A stretch of DNA of 64,000 nucleotides from JADCCX01 sp031431475. GTDB lineage: Bacteria; Pseudomonadota; Alphaproteobacteria; Rhizobiales; Beijerinckiaceae. How positions within the stretch are numbered: the first letter of the stretch is position 1; the number at the start of each line of letters is the position of its first letter. Location of the stretch: contig JANPDL010000036.1 of the NCBI GenBank assembly GCA_031431475.1, forward strand, positions 62,001 to 126,000, read 5' to 3'. Shown here piece after piece: positions 1 to 6,316 of the stretch. The notes beneath the pieces were generated by a model. That model saw nothing but the letters and a program-made list of their open reading frames with translations, was not told the origin of the DNA and did no database searches. Made by a program: the position numbers and the translations under genes.

Positions 1-2
1 AC

Positions 3-182
3 CGCTGTTTTCCGACCAAAGCCGTCGCCATCTGGCGGTCGCTCGATGCAAAAGGGCATGCCAAACTTATCAGTCTCTATCTGCGCAAGGCCGGCTTCCA
101 GCGGATCGAGGGGTATGTGCTCCGCGACGGCAGTACCAGTGATCCGCTGACAGCCGTTGTTGGTTACCGAAGAGCTTCATAA
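3..182 (+). CDS. C-terminal fragment of an unrecognised protein
   Basis: An open frame enters from the left edge and ends at TAA 180-182, giving about 59 residues. The visible tail contains LISLYLRKAGF and GYVLRDGS and ends in GYRRAS. I do not recognise the family and no start is visible. The frame could be a genuine gene end, or part of the mobile debris that follows. Confidence 0.35.
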   Translation, partial: RCFPTKAVAIWRSLDAKGHAKLISLYLRKAGFQRIEGYVLRDGSTSDPLTAVVGYRRAS

Positions 183-369
183 TCTCGTTGTGACCGGACG
201 CGCAGCGATCGGCAGAATGCTCCGAGAGATTCGACGCAGCAAAGGTCCTGAACCTTCACCAGTGATCACATGCCATCGAAATCCACTTCTATCGGGGCTC
301 TGCCCCTGTTGGCGGCAGATATGCTGTGGATTATGATGATGCGGCGTTCTTGATAGGAGACGGCCATGT

Positions 370-990
370 TTGACTCAGAAGCGAACACGGCCTGCCAGAT
401 CCTGGAACACCGGCCGCATCATCGGCCCGAAGGCCCCTTTGAAGGCCAAGCATATTTGGGAGTTGCGAACACGTCTCGCGATTGATCACCGCACTTGTGA
501 CCTCGCGCTGTTCAATCTTGCCATCGACAGCAAACTGCGCGGCTGCGATCTCGTGAAGCTCAGGCTCGGCGACGTGATCGCGGGGATAGCCATCCGTACG
601 CGGTCCACGGTTATCCAGCAGAAGACAAGCCGTCCGGTGCCGTTCGAACTCACCGAGCCAACGCGCGACGCGATCACCAACTGGATGCATGTCCGGATCG
701 CCCGCAATGGTGATTGGCTCTTTCCCAGCCGCAGCAATGCCGACGGGCATTTGACGACGAGACAGTACGCACATCTGGTCGATGACTGGGTCACAATGAT
801 CGGCCTCGATCCCTCGAACCATGGCACGTACAGCCAGCGCAGCACCAAGGTCGCGATGGTTTACAAGCGCACCGGCAATCTGAGGGCATGCCAACTGCTG
901 CTGGGACATACCAAGTTCGAGAGCACTGTCAGATACCTCGGTATCGAAGCGGATGATGCTCTTGCCCTTTCGGAGCAGACTGAGATTTGA
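370..990 (+). CDS. Tyrosine recombinase (integrase), catalytic motif altered
   Basis: This 206-residue protein resembles the short integrases that are scattered as repeats in alphaproteobacterial genomes (the type beginning RTRPxRxWNTGRIIGPKAPL). The first catalytic Arg lies in SKLRGCDL, a Lys in QQKTSRP, and the last His and nucleophile Tyr in LLGHTKFESTVRYLGIE. The HxxR motif reads Y154-S-Q-R157, so the His is replaced by Tyr, which a single C-to-T change would explain. The frame opens with TTG at 370, 9 bases after AGGAGA (355-360). An ATG at 366 is in another frame. Together these suggest a decaying or inactive copy. The catalytic domain fills almost the whole protein, and no separate core-binding domain is evident. 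Confidence 0.75.
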   Translation: MTQKRTRPARSWNTGRIIGPKAPLKAKHIWELRTRLAIDHRTCDLALFNLAIDSKLRGCDLVKLRLGDVIAGIAIRTRSTVIQQKTSRPVPFELTEPTRDAITNWMHVRIARNGDWLFPSRSNADGHLTTRQYAHLVDDWVTMIGLDPSNHGTYSQRSTKVAMVYKRTGNLRACQLLLGHTKFESTVRYLGIEADDALALSEQTEI

Positions 991-1044
991 AATCGCTTGC
1001 CGACGGCGGGCTCCGCTGCCGTCGGCATTATTTCTGGCGCGATT

Positions 1045-1060
1045 GAATGTCCGCAATCGC
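1045..1060. repeat. 16-bp repeat, copy 1 (left of the accessory block)
   Basis: The 16 bases GAATGTCCGCAATCGC occur here and, identical and in the same orientation, at 19535-19550. A 14/16 match lies at 22405-22420. The flanking bases here can form a small hairpin (CGGTTA/TAACCG). All three copies sit beside mobile-element remnants, so the motif may be part of a terminal or non-autonomous repeat. Confidence 0.6.
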
Positions 1061-1183
1061 GGTTATTTGCCCTTAACCGTAACGGAAGGAACTGGCGGAT
1101 TGCGTTGAAAAACTCGGTCGTCGAGACCGCAGGGGTCAGACCGCGTGAAGTGATAGCAGTGACCATCACCCTCATCATCTCCT

Positions 1184-1345
1184 TCATGCCGGCTTCGTCA
1201 CCGGTGTGGTGAGGAGCTTTGCCAGTTTCCGGAAGTTTTGGGCGGTGGCTGCCAGGTGGAACTCATCGCGGGTGCCTTCTTGGATCGGCGCAAGTTGCCT
1301 CTTGGACATGAGCGGCAGGACGTGACCCTTGTCGGACGTCCAACC
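1184..1345 (-). pseudogene. IS transposase remnant (C-terminal 53 residues)
   Basis: Read on the minus strand, the frame ends in FHLAATAQNFRKLAKLL, followed by TTPVTKPA and stop. That is a typical tail of DDE transposases of the IS1182/IS5 type. It starts abruptly near GWTSDKGHVLPLM with no upstream transposase sequence, so only the 3' end survives. The sequence just downstream (about 1095-1183), including GAGTTTTTCAACGCAAT on the minus strand, looks like an IS terminal region. The exact IS family is uncertain. Confidence 0.6.
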
Positions 1346-1517
1346 ACACTGCTCATTTCTCACAAGTGGACTCTGAGATCGTGGTTTGTGCTTTGCTGGT
1401 AATTTGAATCTTTTTTCTAGTATTGAGTCACGCTAATTAGTCGACTTTCTCAAATGCTGCGACAAGAGAGTGTATTGTACTAAAAGAATATTATGTTCAG
1501 CATCGAAGCAGCTACGT
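1346..1517. other. AT-rich gap at the edge of the accessory block
   Basis: This stretch is visibly richer in A and T than its surroundings. It separates the IS remnant from the 3' end of the exporter operon. No gene, tRNA or clear terminator hairpin was found. Confidence 0.5.
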
Positions 1518-2492
1518 TTAAAGCAGCCATACGGTCATTCCCGCTTCAAGATCCTGAATTTCGTCAACAGGGTCGAGGCGCAACCTGAAACTATTGAGGT
1601 CGTGATCTCCGACAGCTCGCGCGGCCCGCCAAGTTGCAAACTCACCCAAGGGCCGCAGTTCGGTGACGCGGGCCTGGATACGTTGTCCATCAGCGCGCAG
1701 AACCGCCACAATCTGACCCATGGCGAGGCCTCGCAAAAGGTCCTCGCGCAGGGTGAAGCCGAACCAGTGCGCCTTGTCCGCCACCATCGTCAGAACGGGC
1801 TTTCCGGGTGGGAGGATCTCGCCGAGTTCGGCGACGCGTAGACCAATGACGCCGTCAATCGAGGCAACCAGTCTGGTCTTGTCAAGGCGGGCGCTCAGAT
1901 CTGCCAGCGTCGCCGAGGCCAGGACCAGCTTGGCATCGACCAGTTTGCGCTCATCTGCGCTTGCTCCAGCCTTGGCTGCGTCGAGCTGCGATCGCTTCAC
2001 ATCCAGATCGGCATGGGCTTTTGCCAAAGTGGCTATGCTCTCATCAAGGCGCGCACGTGTGCCCACATTGCGGGCAGCCAGTACAGTCGCCCGCTGGTTC
2101 ATCTGTTCGGCCAGATGGAGATTGGCTTGCGCGTTTTGCAGTGTCTGTTCCGCAATGGCGATTTCTTCGGCACGAACGCCTGCATAAACCCGGTCCCGTT
2201 CGGCACGAACACTGGCAACCGCAGCGCGAGCTTCCTCTGCCGAGGCGCTGAGCTCAGGATTGTCGAGAACAGCCAGAAGATCACCGCGACGGACGCGCTG
2301 TCCGGGTGTCACCGCAACCGAAGCCAGACGCCCGCTGATCATGGCGGAAACGCGAACTTCAGTCTGCCGCACCATGCCTGCAATCTGTGTCTGGGCTAAA
2401 GCCTGGGGTGTACCGACAGTAAGCACGCTGGCAGCACCAACAAAGGCGGCCAACAAGGTGTTGCGAAACAGCCATGGGTTCAACTCAAACAT
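1518..2492 (-). CDS. HlyD-family periplasmic adaptor (membrane fusion protein)
   Basis: A 324-residue adaptor linking an inner-membrane exporter to the outer membrane. Residues 1-34 are a cleavable signal peptide ending ALA-Q. Next comes the biotinyl/lipoyl-like half containing RVRRGDLLAVLDNPELS, then a long Ala/Glu/Arg-rich coiled-coil hairpin at about residues 85-210. The second barrel half carries IDGVIGLRVAELGEILPPG, and the beta-barrel ends in LEAGMTVWLL. The start at 2492 follows GGGAGG. The frame stays open upstream to 2660, but those residues overlap the permease and lack adaptor features. It overlaps the permease stop by 8 bases, so translation is probably coupled. It is the third gene of the operon and the second adaptor in it. 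Confidence 0.85.
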   Translation of the reverse strand: MFELNPWLFRNTLLAAFVGAASVLTVGTPQALAQTQIAGMVRQTEVRVSAMISGRLASVAVTPGQRVRRGDLLAVLDNPELSASAEEARAAVASVRAERDRVYAGVRAEEIAIAEQTLQNAQANLHLAEQMNQRATVLAARNVGTRARLDESIATLAKAHADLDVKRSQLDAAKAGASADERKLVDAKLVLASATLADLSARLDKTRLVASIDGVIGLRVAELGEILPPGKPVLTMVADKAHWFGFTLREDLLRGLAMGQIVAVLRADGQRIQARVTELRPLGEFATWRAARAVGDHDLNSFRLRLDPVDEIQDLEAGMTVWLL

Positions 2493-4824
2493 GAGAGGGC
2501 CTCCCGGTTGAAAAAAGCCGTGCCGCCAGCATGGCAAGGACTGCGTAGACGCCAGCAAGAATCCACAGCGTGATCCAGTTGCTGGAGACATCCTGAAAGG
2601 ATGCGCCCATCTGGTTGAGGCGCACCAGCCCATCGATCCCGACCGTGCTGGGGAAGACAAAGCTCGCCTTGCGCAGGAGTTCTGGAATGGCTTCAGGAGG
2701 CCAAGCCACCCCCACTAGAAAGAACAGTGGTAGGCTGACAGAGATGAGCAGCAACACAGCTGTTTCGCGCCGCCGGAAAAGCGCGCCGACAAATTGGCCC
2801 AGAAAGCTGACTGCCAGTATGAAAGGGATCGCAAAAGCCAGCAGATCAAGAATTCGATCGCTGTAAGAAAAACTATAGAACCTCGGCAGCACAACCAGAT
2901 AAAGCGCAAACCCTGGCAGCACAAACAGAACATGGGCGAGTGTCTGCCCAATGATGGCAGCCGGGGCACCACGCTGCCTGCGGCCAGCTTGCCCACCGCT
3001 TTGGAAGGCAACACCTCCAAGTGTCGCTGCACCAAGCAACAGTGTCTGCTGCAAAATCAGGATAAAGGCTGCCGGAACCGCATAGCTGCCATAGCCGCCT
3101 GTGGGGTTGAACAGAGGCTGGTTGAGAATTTCAACCGGTGAGCCTTTGACCAGCGCGGCACGATAAAGGCTGCCAGTGTCGCGCGACCCGCGGGTGGAGA
3201 TTTCGGCTGAGACGGTGCCTATGGATTCCAGAATAGCTTGGGTAACGCGGCTATAAATCATGAGGTAGGCGGAATCGACATAGGTGGGCACGCTGGCACG
3301 GTTGCCGCGCAGAACGCTGCGCTGTGTGTCGGTGGGGATATGAATGATGCCGAAAACCTCGCCCCGTGCGAGCGCCGCCTCGGCCTCGATGAGAGTGGCA
3401 GTGCGAACCGTGATGCTGATGCCCTCATGCGCATCAAGCGCTTGAACGACATTGCGACTGACTTCGGAATTGTCCTGATCGACGACCGCAACCGGCACAT
3501 TGCGGATGAGTTGGTTCACGTAAGGCTGCGGATAGAGAAATCCGTAAATGATCGGGCCCAATACGATCAAGCCGAAAGCGCCCCGGTCGCGCAGAATACG
3601 CGTCACCTCATTGAGGAAACTACGCGCGATGCTGATGCGGCTGTGCATGACGGGCAATGGCGGCTCGGCGACCTCGGTGAGGGCGCGATGTGCAACAAAG
3701 CGTAGCCGCACCACCGCCAAAGTGAAGAACGCAGCTGTCAGCCCCATCAGGAAAAAGAACGCATGCATGGAATCCTGAGCCGGAATTCCGCGCGCCGCCT
3801 GATCAAACAGGATCTGGATGTACCAGCGCAACGGAAGGAGTGAACCCCAGATCTCTGCAAATGTATTCATGGCCAGCAGCGGAAAACCGACACCAGCAAA
3901 ACCAAAAGCCGGGGAACAGACAATGCCCGTCAGCACCAAGCCAAAAGGCAGGCTTTTCACCAGAAGCTGGAAGAATGCGCCGAGCGACAGATAGGCAACA
4001 ATCAGCAGACAGGCGGAGGCCGCAACCATGACGGCATCACCCTGAAACGGAATACGGAACAGCCCGTGAATGATACCGAGACCCACCATCATCATGAGGA
4101 GAAACATGCATAGATAAGGCAGCAGCTTGCCGGTGATCGCCGTTAGCGCACTTCCTCCAGCCGTTCGCATCCAGCCGGCCATGTCGCGCTGGCCAAACTC
4201 AGAGCCGACGGCGTATCCCGCAGCACAGGCCATCAGCACATGCAGGATTGTCGGCAAGACCGCGCGCAGCAGAAACTGGGCATAGTTGAGTGCGGGGTTG
4301 GTCAGCACATATTGCTCGACGACGAGCGCACCAGGCGCGTCACTTGCGGCGCGCGCGGTGTTCTTTGGCAGACTGGCAACCGCGCCGCCCAATGCGGACT
4401 GAAGGGCATTCGATGCGACGTTGCCGGGCGTGAGATATTGCTTGTTGAAAAGGATGACGACCTGGGGGCGCTTGTCTGCCAGAATGTCGCGCTCCATTTC
4501 TGGCGGCAGATAAACAGCCGCGATCACCTCGCCAGAGCGGATGGCCTTCATGGCGCTGGACATGTCTGTCGAGCGCAAGGCGATCTCGACACCGGGAGAC
4601 GCATTGATGGCTTGCACAAAGGCACTTGATGTCACGGACCGATCTTGATCCACAACATCGATCTTTAGGTCACGAATAACGGCATTGCTGAACGTCGCAG
4701 CCAGCACCAAGAACGAAATCAATGGGATCACGATCACGAGGATCAAGGCGACCCTGTCGCGCCAGATCCAGCGCAGCTCGCGCGCCGCAACCGCCAAAAG
4801 CCCCGTTTTGACTATGGCCACCAT
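2485..4824 (-). CDS. Fused double ABC-2 type exporter permease
   Basis: A 779-residue inner-membrane protein made of two ABC-2 permease units in tandem. Each half has an N-terminal membrane helix (VALILVIVIPLISFLVLAA; GLIVLGPIIYGFLYP), a large extracytoplasmic loop starting with a VVDQD motif, and a block of about five helices. Members of this family normally work with a nucleotide-binding subunit; here none is fused or encoded nearby. The adjacent HlyD adaptors suggest export across both membranes. The substrate is unknown. The ATG at 4824 overlaps the stop of the upstream adaptor by one base. Confidence 0.85.
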   Translation of the reverse strand: MVAIVKTGLLAVAARELRWIWRDRVALILVIVIPLISFLVLAATFSNAVIRDLKIDVVDQDRSVTSSAFVQAINASPGVEIALRSTDMSSAMKAIRSGEVIAAVYLPPEMERDILADKRPQVVILFNKQYLTPGNVASNALQSALGGAVASLPKNTARAASDAPGALVVEQYVLTNPALNYAQFLLRAVLPTILHVLMACAAGYAVGSEFGQRDMAGWMRTAGGSALTAITGKLLPYLCMFLLMMMVGLGIIHGLFRIPFQGDAVMVAASACLLIVAYLSLGAFFQLLVKSLPFGLVLTGIVCSPAFGFAGVGFPLLAMNTFAEIWGSLLPLRWYIQILFDQAARGIPAQDSMHAFFFLMGLTAAFFTLAVVRLRFVAHRALTEVAEPPLPVMHSRISIARSFLNEVTRILRDRGAFGLIVLGPIIYGFLYPQPYVNQLIRNVPVAVVDQDNSEVSRNVVQALDAHEGISITVRTATLIEAEAALARGEVFGIIHIPTDTQRSVLRGNRASVPTYVDSAYLMIYSRVTQAILESIGTVSAEISTRGSRDTGSLYRAALVKGSPVEILNQPLFNPTGGYGSYAVPAAFILILQQTLLLGAATLGGVAFQSGGQAGRRQRGAPAAIIGQTLAHVLFVLPGFALYLVVLPRFYSFSYSDRILDLLAFAIPFILAVSFLGQFVGALFRRRETAVLLLISVSLPLFFLVGVAWPPEAIPELLRKASFVFPSTVGIDGLVRLNQMGASFQDVSSNWITLWILAGVYAVLAMLAARLFSTGRPSHV

Positions 4825-5873
4825 CAGCGTGCGCCGCTGCGATCAAAATAGACGCTCATGCCCGGCCGCAATCCGGCCAGTGGTTCCACTGGATAGGCCC
4901 TGACCTCGAAGGTGCGCAGATCAAAGTCGCCGGTCGCCCGCGTGGCGCGCCAGCCGGCATATTCGCCGCGCGTGGCAATCGTGCGGATGGCAACGGCGAC
5001 CGGTTTTGCACCAAGCGCCGGAATAATGACATCCAGCTTGTCACCAACCTTCATGCCCTTGATGAGATCTTCGCGCAGATTGAATTTGAGCCAGACATCG
5101 CCAAGGTTGACCAGTGTCAGCAGCGGCACGCCCGGCGAGACGAACTCGCCCGGCTCCGTGCCGATCTGGTAGATCTGTGCCGCAGCGGGTGCTTTGACGA
5201 CGAGTTCTTCGACCTGGGCTTTCAGCGTGATGATCGCCGCATCGGCCCTGGCAACGCTGGCCTTGGCAACCGCCAGCTCTTCGGCTGTCGCGCCTGTAAC
5301 TGCGGCTTGATAGGCGAGCTTTGCCTGCTCCCCGTTCGTCACCGCAACATCAAGCGAGGCGGTGGCCTCATCAAGACGCTGATTGGTCGCAAAATCGCGG
5401 TCAGCCAGTTGTTTCACGCGGTCATAAGTTTGTTGTGCAAGCTTGGTGCTGGCTTCGCCCGCAGCGACCGCTGCCTTGCGTGAGGCAATCGTCTCAGCGC
5501 GTGTACCGGTCTGGATCCGGACGAGATCGGCCTGCGAGACAGCTCGCGCCGCCTCAGCTTCTTGCAGTTTGGTCAGCAACTGCTGGTTTTCAATGGTCAG
5601 CAGGATTTGCCCGGCCGCAACATTCTCGCCGCGAGACACTGGCCGTTTGTCAATGCGCCCATCAACGCGTGCTGCGATATCGATACGGGTTGCATCCGCC
5701 TCGCCCTGTACCAGCAACGGCTGAGGCCGGGTCACATACCATACCGACAGGCCGATCATGGTGGCCATGAACAAAGCTACGAAAAGACCTGCGGCCCAAG
5801 ATGCAGGCGTTGCTTTCGAGCCATCTACACCAGCGCCGGCATTGACATCGACTGGCTGTGTTTCATTGCTCAT
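4824..5873 (-). CDS. HlyD-family membrane-anchored adaptor, first gene of exporter operon
   Basis: A 349-residue membrane fusion protein. A single anchor helix covers about residues 25-47 (ASWAAGLFVALFMATMIGLS). It is followed by a barrel/lipoyl half (VDGRIDKRPVSRGENVAAGQ), an Ala-rich coiled-coil hairpin at about 95-210, and the returning lipoyl half with EPGEFVSPGVPLLTLV. Unlike the second adaptor of the operon it keeps an uncleaved anchor. It is transcribed leftward from the region shared with the decarboxylase gene, which suggests joint control. An EmrA/YibH-like role is possible but the substrate cannot be told from sequence. Confidence 0.85.
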   Translation of the reverse strand: MSNETQPVDVNAGAGVDGSKATPASWAAGLFVALFMATMIGLSVWYVTRPQPLLVQGEADATRIDIAARVDGRIDKRPVSRGENVAAGQILLTIENQQLLTKLQEAEAARAVSQADLVRIQTGTRAETIASRKAAVAAGEASTKLAQQTYDRVKQLADRDFATNQRLDEATASLDVAVTNGEQAKLAYQAAVTGATAEELAVAKASVARADAAIITLKAQVEELVVKAPAAAQIYQIGTEPGEFVSPGVPLLTLVNLGDVWLKFNLREDLIKGMKVGDKLDVIIPALGAKPVAVAIRTIATRGEYAGWRATRATGDFDLRTFEVRAYPVEPLAGLRPGMSVYFDRSGAR

Positions 5874-6010
5874 GGAACTGTCCCTAACCGTTTTCCGAAT
5901 CGTGGTTTGGTCTCTATCCTGTATCGCTAAACGATTTTCGGGTCAGGAAAACCTATTTATCCTTCATACGAAGGCGCGACACTTTCAATCTAATGTTGAG
6001 TAAGGAGAAC

Positions 6011-6100
6011 ATGAATCACACATTTATCCCGTACCTTTTTGTCACGCACCCGCCGCATTTTAAAACATACCAGAATATCTGTGGAATTCTACAGTTCTGA
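6011..6100 (+). CDS. Possible 29-aa leader peptide upstream of decarboxylase
   Basis: ATG 6011 follows a consensus-like TAAGGAGA (6001-6008) at a normal distance and the frame ends at TGA 6098-6100. The peptide is rich in aromatic, His and Pro residues and contains the string VTHPPHF. It is too short for a cytosolic enzyme and has no close membrane signal. Its position in the leader of an amino acid decarboxylase suggests a translation-sensing leader, as with the speFL peptide of enterobacteria. Function is inference; the strong ribosome site is the only direct support. Confidence 0.4.
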   Translation: MNHTFIPYLFVTHPPHFKTYQNICGILQF

Positions 6101-6228
6101 CAATATTTCTCGTAAATTCCTTTTGTTCCCGCATAAAGATCAAGGCCGATCAAAGAGTCAATATCTGCAAAACAGCTTAGATATTAGCCAATTCATTTAT
6201 GGACTGACTGGCCTTATACGTAGTTTTA

Positions 6229-6261
6229 ATTTCTGCACTCGATTTACGATCGTGCAGAAAT
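6229..6261. promoter_or_regulatory. Perfect 10-bp inverted repeat before decarboxylase gene
   Basis: ATTTCTGCAC (6229-6238) is exactly complementary to GTGCAGAAAT (6252-6261) across a 13-base spacer. No T-run follows, so it is not a typical terminator. It could be a regulator operator, or an RNA hairpin in the 5' leader controlling translation of the decarboxylase mRNA. Confidence 0.5.
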
Positions 6262-6316
6262 ATGATCATTGGTTTCCTCACCAGAAACTGATGCGTCATT
6301 GATCGGAGTTTTCAAG

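Larger units (their letters stand above)
5874..6316. promoter_or_regulatory. Divergent control region between exporter and decarboxylase operons
   Basis: A 443-base AT-rich region holding the promoters of both divergent operons. It contains a 29-codon frame with a strong ribosome site (6011-6100) and a perfect 10-bp inverted repeat (6229-6261) ending 55 bases before the decarboxylase ATG. Such a long, structured leader fits regulated expression. The speF-type RNA leaders upstream of ornithine decarboxylases in alphaproteobacteria and enterobacteria are a precedent, but I could not confirm a match by eye. Confidence 0.5.

Noticed and set aside
6042..6302. An 87-codon frame in the leader region before the decarboxylase
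   Set aside because: No ribosome site and no recognisable protein features; it overlaps the better-supported 29-codon frame and the inverted repeat.
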